From the NCBI GenBank assembly GCA_001839685.1, contig MLAK01000821.1, positions 1 through 58,821 on the forward strand: DNA of 58,821 bases. Direction: 5' to 3'. This document shows positions 46,052 through 57,070 of the stretch, in pieces (positions within the stretch are counted from its first letter, which is position 1; every line of letters begins with the position of its first letter). A model generated the notes under the pieces. The model searched no databases and was not told where the DNA came from. It saw only the letters and a program-made list of their open reading frames with translations. Origin of the DNA: Tritrichomonas foetus (lineage: Eukaryota > Parabasalia > Tritrichomonadida > Tritrichomonadidae). A program made the position numbers and the translations under genes.

Positions 46052-49000
46052 TTATGAAAAAGAAAAAACACTTTGTTGAATATCACTTACATATGCTGGA
46101 TATTCCATTGGTAAATCTGAAGTCTGAATGATCAAATTATGTAAATGTGTCACATTTTTCTGCATGGCAGTCCTTTCACTATCATTGTTATTCAATCCAA
46201 CAACCTCGTGACACTCAGTAGCCCAAATAGAACGAACGTATTCTCTTTTCAGTTTGAAAACAGTCCATTTGCTTTCAATTTGTCTAATATATAAAATCAG
46301 AATATTTTCTTCTTTTCGTAAAAGTGAAAAAACATCATTTTTTCGATTTTCGATTGCCTCAATCCATTTTCGTGGATTTGATTCAACAACGGAATATTCT
46401 GTTTCGGTTTGATCGAGGAAATCTCGAAGTTCTCCAATTTCGTCAAGTTCAGGTGATAAATAGCTTGCTGCAAGGCTCCAATAAAGAATTGTGCGTCTTG
46501 CAGTTTCATAAATTAAACTTCCAATTTCCACATTTCTTAAGTTTTCTGGGAATTTGTCAGTGAATTTGTAAAATGATCCAGTTTTTTCATCTTTAATAAC
46601 ATTCGGATCATCATCGAAGTTTTCATTACTTATTGTTCGATTGAATACACGATTGTTGATATTATTCAGAAGAGGGTTATCATTGTTTTCAGGAGCCGTC
46701 TCATTTTCGTTCACATTTTCGGTATTATTTTCATTATTTGTATCATTGTTCGTGTCATTATTCGTCTCATTGTTAGGATCTTGCTGTTCTCTTACTTCTG
46801 TTTCAGTATTTTCGTTATTTGGTTGTTGGACTGTGTCTGGCAAATCTGGATTGTGATTATGATTGCGATTTTGATTTGGTGGAGGAGGTTGAACTGGTTT
46901 TGGTGAAAAGAAATAAAATGGGTAATTAATATTTCTCTTGATTTCTTTATAAATTTTAGCGAGAAAATGAGAAACAATTTCAGGGTTTTCGAATTCGAAT
47001 TGTGAAAGAATATTTTCATCCAACTTTGTTTTTGATTCAATTTTTTCCGGAATTTCAAATTCTTTTGCATTTTTTGAATAAAAGTAACAAAGCGCATAAG
47101 TCAACCATGAATCTTTTTGTTCTTCTTCTAGAGAAACGAAAGCATCATTTAAGTTTACAGTATAATGATGCAAACCTTTTAATTCTATTCCTTGGGCAAC
47201 AGGACTCCAGATTGACTGGAAAATTAATGGGAAAGTTTGTAGATGTGGCTCATGATAAAAATTGTTTTCTGCAATTCCTTTCAAGAAATTTAATTCACCA
47301 ACATGACATGGAGTTGTATTTATGAACTCCGAACATCGAATTTGATATGAAATAGACCAAAAATCAATTGAAATTATATGAATAATCATTACATAATCAT
47401 CATCAACGAAAATAAAGAACGAATTTTCATCAACGATTCCAAGCTGTCCGCTTTTTATTAAAAATGCAAGTCTCTTTTCAAGCTCACCTAAATAGGAAAA
47501 ATACGTGGATGATTCAAGTGGATGTTCATCTATATTTTTTCGCTCACTTGGGTGGTCCCAGAAAGAATTACTTCTTGGTGGTGAAGGTTGTGCAAGATGA
47601 TAAATTAATTTAAAACAATTCATCGGTGCACCAGTTATACTTGACCAAATAATTGCTGGAAATATATTAAATGATAAAAATGAAGGAAGAATCAATCTGG
47701 AATACATTATTAGAGTTTTCCCAATTGATTTGAAGTTTTCTATTAAAACTGTACTCACATTGAAATTCGAAAGTCTAATATGAATTCGAAAATAAAGAAA
47801 AGGGAAAATTGAAAATAATTTCCGTGATACTAATAAAGAAATTAAAAAATTTAATGAAAAACTTGAATGATAATTAAGATCATGGTAAATTACAAAGCGT
47901 GAAATTACTAAAGCTAAACCAAAAACAAATGGTTCTGAAAAAGCACGATTAATGGTATGAATAATTAAAAATCCCCAAACCACAAAATGCTCATACTTAT
48001 AGTTCACAATCATATTTGTATGAATGACTGAACCAACAATTGCTGGAATAATGATATATGGTGCAAAAATTCGAAATAAAGTGATATATTTGTTGTATTT
48101 CGTAATTTGAACATGTAAAAATAAATAAGGATTAATTGATGAAAAATAAGGAATTAAATATTCAAAAATGAAATAATAAACAATACCTATAATCTGAATA
48201 TGATTGCAATAATCTTGACAGAATAAATTAAAGAGAATAAAAACAATAGCCGATAAAAATGATTGAATTAAAGTGTTCAAACAAATGGACGAGTTTAATT
48301 CAACTTTACATAAAAAAGATGCTAAAAAGAATGAAACTGTTAAAAAAATATAATTGCTTTGTTTCCAAAGAGTTAAACAAACAATTGCAGAAACTACAGC
48401 ACCTCGAAAAAATTGAAAAATTGTATTCAAAAAAGTTGTATTTCCGGAATATCCAAATAAATACCGATTCACGAATTCCAAAAACCAGTGAATTGTTGTT
48501 CGTGGTAATCCAATGAATCCCCATTGAATTGTAATGTCGAAAGCCATGAAAATTAAGAAAATAAAAAATATATAACGTAAATAATCAAATCCGAAATACA
48601 TTTCTTCGTATTTGTGAAAGAAAAAAAGACCAGTTGATAACAAAAAAACAGAAAAACATCGAGTCATCGAATTTTCTTGTTCATCAAATGTAATTGAATA
48701 GATTTCGGCTTTAATAGGGAAAATCATAGTCATATGCGCATATGTTAGAATGAGCATTGAACAAACTCGAAAAAAATCCTTCAAACTTTTATTTCCATCT
48801 TGAACAGAATCACTCAGTGAATTCTCTGGTAGTGATGGATAATCGTGCATGACATAAATCATCATAAATGTGCTTAGGAAAGATAAAATGACATTAATGA
48901 TGATATAAACTAATGAAATTTCATTTGAAAAAAAGTGGTGAAAAATTTGTTTGAATGTAATTTTTTCTTTTGTACTGTTTTTATTGGGTGGATTACCTTC

Positions 49001-50032
49001 GAGCGCTCGTGGATTGTTTAAACAATATTGAATCAGTGCAAAAACGTCATCGGCATTCCAACCATTTTGAATCATTGTGTAAACTGCATTTTCTGATAAC
49101 TCACCATGAGGAAAAAGTAGAAATCTGTAATTCCATAAATCATTTGGAATAAGAAGTGGATTTTCAGTAATTGGGCCTGTATCAACATTACTTTCCGCAT
49201 GATTTTCATTTTCATTTTCATTATTATTTGTGGCATTATTATTCTCATTCTCATTCTCATTCTCGTTTCTATCATTCTCATTATTTTGACCATTCTCAAT
49301 ATTTTGATCATTATCATTATCATTTTGATCACTATTATTATTATTTGAATCATTATTATTATTATTTGAATCATTATTATTTGGATTATCATTATTTTGA
49401 TCATTATCATTATCATTTTGATCACTATTATCATTATTTGAATCATTATTATTCGGATTATCATTGTTATTTTGATCATTATTATTTTGATTATTGTTAT
49501 TTGGATCATTAATATTTTGTTGATCATTATTTTGTTGATTATAAGTTTGATTATTTGGATTGTGCTGGTTTCCATTATTGCCTATGTTTCCAGATGTGTT
49601 TTCAGTTATTGTTGCTGTGTTTCCATGATTGTTTTCAATATTTTCGAGATTGGATTCATTTTCGTCCGAATACGACAAATCTCTTTGATACAGGTTCGAT
49701 GTCGACGCCCTCTCAATATTGTACAGCGAATGGTCTGCATACCGGCTTTCTTCTGCGCTGGCGGAATCAATTTGCGTTTTCTTTTTAATTCGCGGGAAAA
49801 TGCAACGAAAGACATAAAAAAGCGCGAGGCAAAATGAAATGCAACCTGAAAAAATGGCGTAACCGGTCGGCGTGTCGAGTAGGAAGAAAGGAATCGCAAA
49901 AATAAGAAAAAGGATGGAGAAAATAATGAATCTGATGATTTTTGAGAGAGCTCGAAGAGATGAAGACTCCAAATTGAATTTCATAGCCATGCTATTATTC
50001 GCCCAAAAGCTCAATCTCTCAACCAGAATCAT
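46052..50032 (-). CDS. Pecanex-family multi-pass membrane protein
   Basis: The product is 1326 residues. Two N-terminal helices (IIRFIIFSILFLIFAIPFFL and GYAIFSGCISFCLALFYVF, about 30-78) are followed by a 150-residue Asn/Asp/Gln tract (about 140-290), then some ten transmembrane helices (about 375-790). The C-terminal soluble domain matches Pecanex_C: LEKRLAFLIKSGQLGIVDEN (about 855), SFFIFVDDDYVMIIHIISID, SYQIRCSEFINTTPCHVGEL, then SWLTYALCYFYSKN. A second Asn/Glu/Thr tract lies near 1110-1150. In flies pecanex acts on Notch signalling through ER homeostasis; the role in a protist is unknown. A second in-frame Met pair (MAMKF, residue 15) is an alternative start, which would remove a short non-conserved leader. 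Confidence 0.78.
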   Translation of the reverse strand: MILVERLSFWANNSMAMKFNLESSSLRALSKIIRFIIFSILFLIFAIPFFLLDTPTGYAIFSGCISFCLALFYVFRCIFPRIKKKTQIDSASAEESRYADHSLYNIERASTSNLYQRDLSYSDENESNLENIENNHGNTATITENTSGNIGNNGNQHNPNNQTYNQQNNDQQNINDPNNNNQNNNDQNNNDNPNNNDSNNDNSDQNDNDNDQNNDNPNNNDSNNNNNDSNNNNSDQNDNDNDQNIENGQNNENDRNENENENENNNATNNNENENENHAESNVDTGPITENPLLIPNDLWNYRFLLFPHGELSENAVYTMIQNGWNADDVFALIQYCLNNPRALEGNPPNKNSTKEKITFKQIFHHFFSNEISLVYIIINVILSFLSTFMMIYVMHDYPSLPENSLSDSVQDGNKSLKDFFRVCSMLILTYAHMTMIFPIKAEIYSITFDEQENSMTRCFSVFLLSTGLFFFHKYEEMYFGFDYLRYIFFIFLIFMAFDITIQWGFIGLPRTTIHWFLEFVNRYLFGYSGNTTFLNTIFQFFRGAVVSAIVCLTLWKQSNYIFLTVSFFLASFLCKVELNSSICLNTLIQSFLSAIVFILFNLFCQDYCNHIQIIGIVYYFIFEYLIPYFSSINPYLFLHVQITKYNKYITLFRIFAPYIIIPAIVGSVIHTNMIVNYKYEHFVVWGFLIIHTINRAFSEPFVFGLALVISRFVIYHDLNYHSSFSLNFLISLLVSRKLFSIFPFLYFRIHIRLSNFNVSTVLIENFKSIGKTLIMYSRLILPSFLSFNIFPAIIWSSITGAPMNCFKLIYHLAQPSPPRSNSFWDHPSERKNIDEHPLESSTYFSYLGELEKRLAFLIKSGQLGIVDENSFFIFVDDDYVMIIHIISIDFWSISYQIRCSEFINTTPCHVGELNFLKGIAENNFYHEPHLQTFPLIFQSIWSPVAQGIELKGLHHYTVNLNDAFVSLEEEQKDSWLTYALCYFYSKNAKEFEIPEKIESKTKLDENILSQFEFENPEIVSHFLAKIYKEIKRNINYPFYFFSPKPVQPPPPNQNRNHNHNPDLPDTVQQPNNENTETEVREQQDPNNETNNDTNNDTNNENNTENVNENETAPENNDNPLLNNINNRVFNRTISNENFDDDPNVIKDEKTGSFYKFTDKFPENLRNVEIGSLIYETARRTILYWSLAASYLSPELDEIGELRDFLDQTETEYSVVESNPRKWIEAIENRKNDVFSLLRKEENILILYIRQIESKWTVFKLKREYVRSIWATECHEVVGLNNNDSERTAMQKNVTHLHNLIIQTSDLPMEYPAYVSDIQQSVFSFS
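49205..49595 (-). repeat. Low-complexity Asn/Asp/Gln-coding tract in pecanex gene
   Basis: Repeats such as NNNDQNND and NENENENENN. The DNA is built from imperfect copies of a 15-27 base AAT/GAT/CAA unit. It falls between membrane segments in the predicted cytoplasmic N-terminal part. Confidence 0.85.
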
Positions 50033-51632
50033 TTTGGAAATTTTGGCGAATTTTTCAAAGGAAATAGATATGACGATGAATAGTTTCTTTCAATAATAAT
50101 GTGACAAACCATTTATTACTTCAAATTTACCACCCACTATTCGGTGGATTTTTCAATGTACTATCATTTCTATGAAAGAAAAATAGTAAACGTTCTCCAC
50201 TCTCACATCAACGATATTTCTTGAAGAGCTTCAATGAATCATTGTCTGAGAGTAAATTTAGATTATTATGTTGTATTTGTTTAAAACAAATTGTTTTCTA
50301 ATAAGATGATCTAAACATTATTATAGAGAAAAAAATAAATTAAGAAACTTCATACAAACAGAACTCAAAAAAAGTACGAAAGAATAAAATGAAAACAATA
50401 AAAATCATTAAAAAAGTGAAGGAAGGACATAATTAGAAAATCCATGAATTTGTCACCAAAAGAGCATTTCTGGATAACTATTATATAATCATTAATTATA
50501 TTAAGCTATTCAAATAATTATCCTTATGAATAATTTTTGGTGACAAAAAAAATATGAAAAGCATTTTGGAGTTAGCTTTATCTTTGAAATTGGCAGTATC
50601 ACTGTTTGAATGAATTACGTTACTTCAGCAATGATTAGAAGAAAATCAAATTCATCAGGGAAAAAAATATCATGTGAAGCATTATTCTGTCCATCATGTT
50701 TCAATTTGAGTGGTAAGTATATTTTCTTAATTTCAAAAAAGAAAATAAAAACAAAGTTTTTGGTTTTCAAATGATTGAATTGATGCAAGATTAGTAGTGA
50801 ATCAGCAGAAAATAAAATCATTGAAATTTCAAAACATAAATTATGACTGTATGCCGTACGAATGATTTCAACCCAAAAAAAGTGAATCGATCATTTTTTA
50901 TAAATGAATTAATTGAGCGGACTTTTTCACTAACGATCGTGTTTTTGAACGAACCCATAATACAGCATATAAGTGAATCCTCTTTTTCATCAAATCAAAA
51001 AACTACTTTCCGTTCACGAAATAATATATTTCATGTTTTTTGACAGGTAAATTCTTTTATTTTACTTATTAATTATAACAGAAAAAGTTTTCCTTGGATA
51101 CCAATAAAGGAAAATCGTGTAGAACCAAGATATTCACACAATAAAGATGATGTCTTCCAGAAAGCTTCAGAATTTTCAATGGAGCGATGATAAATTGAAT
51201 GTATTAATTGTATGGTATTTGACGGTTTTCACGATAACAAAGTCTCTTCTTCCCAATTTAATATCATAAAGTTCACAATTCTCTCATTCATAACTTCTGA
51301 ATCATTCACTCCGATCAGAAATTATTGTGAAGAATTGACCGACGAATCAATTCAAAAAAGAAAATTTTCCAACTTTTATTGAAAAAGTTTGTTGTTTTCC
51401 ACAATTCAATTAAATCATGATAGTAGGAACAACATTTTTCTTTTAGAATTCTTTCTAGAACATCTAAACATATAAATTAAATGATGCGATCAAAATAAAC
51501 CTTTAGAAAAAGTCAAAAATATTTGATAACAATTATCAAAACCATTCAAATAATTTGAAATGAATTCAATATCATCGAAAAAAAAATTGACTGATTGCAA
51601 ATCATTTCACATTTCTTTTATTCATCTATTCA
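50033..51632. other. Spacer between divergent pecanex and alcohol dehydrogenase genes
   Basis: 1.6 kb of AT-rich sequence. GAAAAAGTT motifs are at about 51083 and 51382. Short open frames on both strands (50615-51043) show some protein-like stretches but no family, so I do not call them. A tttcatctattca element precedes the dehydrogenase ATG. Confidence 0.45.
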
Positions 51633-52880
51633 ATGAACGTGTTATCTCGAATCTATCATTTCTTCTTCAACATTTTCTGTAGAATCTACCAATGGGTTTT
51701 CTACACCGCCTTGTGGATCTTCGATTGGACTCCGCCCAAAACGATTGAAGGCCCCAATTCTTTACTCAAAGTTCCGTCAGAAATCAAAGCGCAAGGTCTC
51801 AAAAAGCCACTTATCGTTACAGACAAATGCCTCACAAAACTTCACATGTGTGATGGATTAATCGAAAAATTGAAAGAAGAGGGATTGGAATACGCCTATT
51901 TCGACGACGTCCAGCCAAACCCGATCATCAAAAACATAGAGGACTGCAGAAACGTCTATCTTGAAAATCATTGCGATTCGTTTATCACCGTTGGCGGCGG
52001 GTCAGCCATGGATTGCGCCAAAGTTGCAGCATGCAGGATTGTGAGGCCAAAGACCCCAGTCACCTGGCTTGGCGGCATTTTGCGCGTTTTGGTCAAGCTG
52101 CCGCCATTCTTTGCCGTCCCAACGACCGCGGGGACCGGCTCCGAAACAACGTGCGCAGCCGTCGTAGTGAATCCGGAAAACCAGAAAAAGTTCAGCCTCC
52201 TCGACCCCGCCCTTCGCCCGAAATATGCCATCCTCGATCCCTGCCTCACCGTGTCCCTCCCCAAGCACATCACGTCGACGACCGGAATGGACGCCCTGAC
52301 ACACGCCGTTGAGGCCTACACGAACCTGCACAACGTCCCCCAGACAACGGAGGACGCGGAGCTTGCAGTGAAGCTGATCTTCGCGAACCTGGAGAAGGCA
52401 TACAGGGACGGCCAGGACATCAACGCACGCATGAAGATGCTGCAGGCGTCTTTCCACGCAGGCCTCGCGTTCACTAGGGCGTCCGTTGGATACGTCCACG
52501 CAATTGCCCACACTTTGGGCGGGATTTATGACGTCCCGCACGGCTTCGCCAACGCTGTCATTCTGCCGCACGTGCTCGAATACTTTGGGAAGTCGGCCCA
52601 CGCGAGCCTGGCGAAGCTGGCTGTTGTTGCGGGACTTGTGACTGGAGAAGAGAACAAAAGCGACGAAGAAAAAGCAAAAATTTTCATCGATGCAATTAAA
52701 GAAATGAACTCGAGAATGAATATACCAACACAATTTGATTTCATTAAAGAGAAAGACATAGATTTGATCGTTAAGAGAACATTGAGGGAAGGAAACCCCC
52801 TCTATCCTGTTCCAAAGATAATGAACTCAGATGAATGTCGGAATCTTATCTACGAATTGTCTTCAAACTTACAATTGTAA
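51633..52880 (+). CDS. Iron-dependent (group III) alcohol dehydrogenase with hydrophobic N-terminal extension
   Basis: The product is 415 residues. The NAD(P)-binding signature SFITVGGGSAMDCAK is at about 115-129 and the PTTAGTGSETT motif at about 167. Iron ligands line up with E. coli FucO by spacing: Asp220 and His224 in GMDALTHAVEAY, His289 in YVHAIAHTLGG, and His303 in DVPHGFANAVILPHV. All are intact, so it should reduce aldehydes to alcohol with NADH or NADPH. Trichomonads make fermentation alcohols, so a role in redox balance is reasonable. The first 32 residues (IYHFFFNIFCRIYQWVFYTA, then LWIFDW) are hydrophobic and absent from bacterial enzymes; they could be a membrane anchor. Codons from about 51900 to 52640 are strongly GC-rich compared with the window, and the ends are not. 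This suggests high expression or acquisition from a bacterium. Confidence 0.93.
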   Translation: MNVLSRIYHFFFNIFCRIYQWVFYTALWIFDWTPPKTIEGPNSLLKVPSEIKAQGLKKPLIVTDKCLTKLHMCDGLIEKLKEEGLEYAYFDDVQPNPIIKNIEDCRNVYLENHCDSFITVGGGSAMDCAKVAACRIVRPKTPVTWLGGILRVLVKLPPFFAVPTTAGTGSETTCAAVVVNPENQKKFSLLDPALRPKYAILDPCLTVSLPKHITSTTGMDALTHAVEAYTNLHNVPQTTEDAELAVKLIFANLEKAYRDGQDINARMKMLQASFHAGLAFTRASVGYVHAIAHTLGGIYDVPHGFANAVILPHVLEYFGKSAHASLAKLAVVAGLVTGEENKSDEEKAKIFIDAIKEMNSRMNIPTQFDFIKEKDIDLIVKRTLREGNPLYPVPKIMNSDECRNLIYELSSNLQL

Positions 52881-52949
52881 AAACAAAAGGTTGCTTTCTT
52901 AGTGAGCTCTTATATACTCTTAATAAATGTGATGTATCGATATTCAAGA

Positions 52950-54334
52950 ATACTCTCTTTTTTTTAATTAGTTGGTATTTAACTATCAATAATTCATCTT
53001 TAAAGAATTGTTCAATTAATGTTGCATTTCCAGTAATATTTGATATTCTATTTCTTCCACATTTTGCACCTGCTTTGATATCAGCCTATGCACTTTAAAT
53101 GTTGCCAACAGTGAGAATATATGGTTTAATAATTCCTATATGGATGGTCCTATAACTGCTTATTTGGTGACTTCTTTAGCACATGTTATAAATGCTATGA
53201 TACTACGAGGTAGAATAAATATCGTAGGAACTGTTTCGTTAACAATATTGGAAGGAAAATCAGTACATGGATCCAATCAGTTGGTCGATTTTTTTAGATA
53301 TTGGCTACATTGTGAGACTTTGAAACTTTAGATTCTGTAATTAGTTTTAGTGTTCCTATGGAATGTTAACAATAACATACTGACAAAATTCCGCCAACTG
53401 AAAGTATATTATGGGAAGTACATGATGTGTTAAGTTGTTGATATATATTATAACCTTCATTGCCTGCTGCAATAATATATAATTAATTATTTCGAAGTGT
53501 AAGCTGATAACGTATCACTTGATAGGCCGAAACGTCATGAAAAGACAGTGGCATTACACATCTCAAATACATTATCGTTTCTTAAACGTTAAGTGCATAA
53601 CTAAGATCAACAACAGCTGGAAAAATGTCAAAAAAACAAATTTTAGCTTTGTATGAAACTCCTTGATAAAATCTCATTTCTGATGAATTGTTGTAATGAA
53701 CCTTAAACTGATCCAGCAACATGAGTACCATGGCAACTGTGACTTTCTCCATAATTTGAATAACCAAGATTTCCTAAACCATGATAAATGACATTCCAAT
53801 GATTTTGAAAAAATTGTCCATATGAATCTTCTGGAAATTTTTGATCATAAAACATGTGATGTTTCATATAAACACCTATATCTGAAACTATAATATGTAT
53901 TCCTTCTCTATTATGTTCCTGAAGGTCATCAAGTAAATAGATGTTAAATTTCTCATCATGATGAATATCTTCTAATTTTCCAGTTTTATGAAAAGCTGAA
54001 TTGAAGTGGCTTGTAGGTTTTCCCAAATGATTTTATGATCGCTCAATACTTGTCAACTATCTCTTTAGTAATTACGAATTGATTGTCAATCAATTACAAT
54101 AATTTCAATGAAATAGTCATCATGATGAATAACATCAACGTTTTTGAATATTTTTGAATCAATTATAGATTGTGGATGAATTTGTGCGTCAAAAATATAT
54201 CGAGAATATGTTGGTTCTTGATATTGTTGAGGTCTTGGTATTTCTTTATATATTCTTTAAAGACTTTCATATATCTTTTATCTGCTACTAGATGATTCCA
54301 ATCACTTATTTCGATCTTTTACTACAGCCAACAT
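52950..54334 (-). pseudogene. Decayed subtilisin-like (S8) serine peptidase gene
   Basis: On the minus strand a whole subtilase can be followed in fragments. A start region opens at 54334 (MLAVVKDRNK, then after a frameshift DWNHLVADKRYMKVFKEYI). A prodomain-like YSRYIFDAQIHPQSIIDSKI follows in another frame. The Asp block HIIVSDIGVYMKHHMF and the His block GESHSCHGTHVAGSV sit within 53703-54026. A third piece has GVSYKAKICFFDIFPAVVD (near 53600), then the oxyanion Asn block IIAAGNEGYNIYQQLNTSCT and ILSVGG (near 53400-53470). At the end IKPYILTVG and ISNITGNATLIEQFF occupy the places of IKPDIxAPG and the Ser block, with the catalytic GTS lost. Several frameshifts and stops occur. Trichomonads have active S8 families, so this is a dead member. 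Confidence 0.75.
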
Positions 54335-56506
54335 TATTTTTTAATTTACTTGTATATCATAAAAAAAAAGAAGATGTTTATAAATTCTATAATTACTCAA
54401 ATGGGACAATATAATCTGTTAGGAATTCTACATTTCCAGATAAATGAAAACAAAGACTGAATACCCATCCTATGCAGTGATCAATCTAGATGATGAAGGA
54501 TAAAGATGCTGGAATTCCATCTTGACATTTTCTTGACAAGAAGGTTAGATACCATATCTCAGATAAATTTAAGACTGAAATAATCAAAATGTTTTCACAT
54601 CGTACAATGAAACACTGTTTCAGATGCTGGGATATCAATAAATGATGATTGCATTTATCCTCAATGGAAAAAAGAAATTATATTTCCAAAGGACACAGCC
54701 ATAAATCTCAATTCAACAATACGAATTCATCTGGATAGAAAATCCAAATTGGAACAGAGAAAATAACGATATTTAATATTTTCCTTTTGGTATTGAAAAT
54801 AGCAAAATTGTGAAAATCGATTTAGCCTTTTTCTAAGCTCTTCGAGAAATTTCCATTTGTTTCAAAATTGAAGAACTCCAAAAGAAACTTGATTATTTTG
54901 AAAATGTTAGAAACACTTTTTATGAAAAATATAAAAAAGAGAAATTCTTGAAATTTTGGTTAACCATACGTGATGTATGATGAAAATTCGGAATTTTTTT
55001 GGTAGCCGCAGATTATCTAACTGATTCTCTCAAATGTTAGTAATTTATTTTACCAAATTTCCTTTTTCATTCCAATGTGATCCCTTATAATCAAGAAATA
55101 ATCACAACTTACCCAAAAAATAGTTTTTCGCTGAAGCAAAAACTAAAAAATTTCTTTTTATTATTCAGTAAGTAAAATAGCCTTATACTCCTTCAAAAGC
55201 CAAAGAATAAATTCAGAGGCGCTGTAGTTCATTTTTCGTGTTCTCTTTAATTTACCAATGATATTCCTCGAATAGCTCTGATTTACCACAAATTTTGATT
55301 ACGAAAATGAAAAAATGACTGATAAAAACATTAATATTATATTTTAAGTTTATCTATTAAAAAAAAACATGAACTAATATTGTTGTTCAATATCATTTTT
55401 TTAAATTTTTTATTCTTCTGCTATTTTCATTCACAATGATGGATTTTGTCTATCCTTGAGAGGAATAAAGGTTCAAGAGTGACCCAAGCAGAAGCAAAAT
55501 TTTTCTATAATGTTGATAGAAAACGGCGGTAGATAAAATTCAATTATTTGTGAATACTCATAGAATTTATGCTTTCAAAATATTTCGTGTTGATACATAT
55601 TGTTGTACACGTAACGAGTGATCCATTCGATTAGTGAAGCTTTTTTAAAATTGATTCCGAAGTGTATTGAGTATCTGGAATTGATTTGCATCGCATAAAT
55701 TCAAGTCATTAGACGATCAAATTCAACACAATAGTTTACTGTCGACCTGGTCATTGATTTAAATTAAATTCTCAATTTTGAATATTGTCAAAAAAAATAA
55801 CCGAGCGTTTCAAAATCTCAAGATATTATTCGGCAAATATTTCGTTCCATATTACGTGTAATTTGTAAACATTAACACTGTTATTTTCAATTTATATTTT
55901 TCTATTCATATTTCCATATAAATACCAGATATAATTCATAATTCCCCTTTTTAGGGATATTTGTTTTGGTGATAATAATTTCAAAGGAATGATATAAAAA
56001 CAATATATGGAGTCATTTTCACAGAAGAAAAACTATACTTAGATTTTTTCCATTATCTTTTCATTTGAGACGAACAGTTGAGTTTTAAATGAGTATTCAA
56101 AATTTTCAAAACACTGGATTTTTTCTTAGGAAATATGTCTCTCTTTATCTCTCTCAAAAGCAGTTAAATTCATCTCTAATATATATTATTACGTTATAAA
56201 TATAAAAGTAGAATGATTTACTCTATCAAATATCTTTTTTTATCTTTATATAAAGGAGAATTCAAATATTAATGATGCGATTTAGATAGCAACTTTTTCT
56301 TAATATTTATTTCAATACACTTCACAATTTTGAATATTGATCTTTATGATTTTTTTCGAAATCACAAAATATTGTCAAAAAGTTAACCAAAAGCTGCCTA
56401 TTTCATAGAATTTTATTGACTGATTAATTCAATTTCTATCAATAGTTCTCATCATCTTTATTGTCTACCAATCTTTTATTAGACACAATCAATCATTATT
56501 TCGAAA
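54335..56506. other. Two-kilobase spacer before last gene
   Basis: AT-rich. A stretch at about 54615-54765 on the plus strand reads openly for 47 codons (DAGISINDDCIYPQWKKEII and onward), and neighbouring frames contain other short protein-like pieces. This may be another relic, but I cannot assign it. No RNA genes or repeats were recognised. Confidence 0.4.
56493..56497 (+). promoter_or_regulatory. Initiator-like TCATT of the 187-residue gene
   Basis: AATCATTATTTCGAAAATG: TCATT lies 9 bases before the ATG at 56507. The spacing and the following TTCGAAAA are nearly the same as at the 38605 gene. Confidence 0.6.
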
Positions 56507-57070
56507 ATGAAGATGTACGGACGTAAAGGCGGCTGGGGAAGAACATCAATAATGGACCAAGGTGAGAAAGAAAAGCTCAAAACAGCATTGCGATTCAAAA
56601 TATACGGAACAAATTTGCCATTCGTTGACGAGAGTTTGAGTATTTCTGGAAGAGAATTTACGCTTGCGGAAATGAGGCGCATTCAAAACGAAACGTGCGC
56701 TCAATTTAAAATATCTACAGATCGATCATCATGGCGGACGAAATCGGGCATGAAAGCTTGGTTTTGCGAATACTGGAATGTAATTAAAGACTTTGTGCGG
56801 AAAATGGTAGAACAAATGGGAGAAAGAGGCGAGTTTTTAACAGAATCAGATAATCGGAAAAATGTCAAATGTAAATCATTCAAAAAATATCAAAAATGTC
56901 AGAATGATATGTCAGATGATAATAATAGTGTTGAGCTGACGATAACGAGTGATGATGTAAACTCAAATGACGAGAATTTCCAACCTACTGATATCTTTTA
57001 TTTGATGTCTATGGACTATCTACTTAATAATAAAACCCCTCTATGTGCAGGCGTGTCTTCCGGTCAATAA
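56507..57070 (+). CDS. Small conserved-looking protein of 187 residues, function unknown
   Basis: The N-terminal two thirds look like a folded, conserved domain: KMYGRKGGWGRTSIMDQGEK, then LSISGREFTLAEMRRIQNET, FKISTDRSSWRTKSGMKAWF and CEYWNVIKDFVRKMVEQMG, with regular helices and several Trp/Cys. The last 60 residues are acidic and Ser/Asn-rich with a short hydrophobic IFYLMSMDYLLNN. There is no signal peptide. Codon use in the first third is more GC-rich than flanking DNA, which supports a real gene, as does the well-placed initiator. I do not recognise the family. Confidence 0.65.
   Translation: MKMYGRKGGWGRTSIMDQGEKEKLKTALRFKIYGTNLPFVDESLSISGREFTLAEMRRIQNETCAQFKISTDRSSWRTKSGMKAWFCEYWNVIKDFVRKMVEQMGERGEFLTESDNRKNVKCKSFKKYQKCQNDMSDDNNSVELTITSDDVNSNDENFQPTDIFYLMSMDYLLNNKTPLCAGVSSGQ

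Noticed and set aside
50615..51043. Short frames on both strands between pecanex and dehydrogenase genes
   Set aside because: Some protein-like stretches, but they break quickly and match no family I know; not enough to call a gene or relic.
52002..52733. 243-residue minus-strand frame inside the dehydrogenase gene
   Set aside because: Long only because GC-rich codons contain few stops on the opposite strand; the plus strand encodes an intact enzyme with all metal ligands.
53140..53331. Plus-strand 63-residue frame
   Set aside because: Lies antisense to the subtilase relic and has no features of its own.
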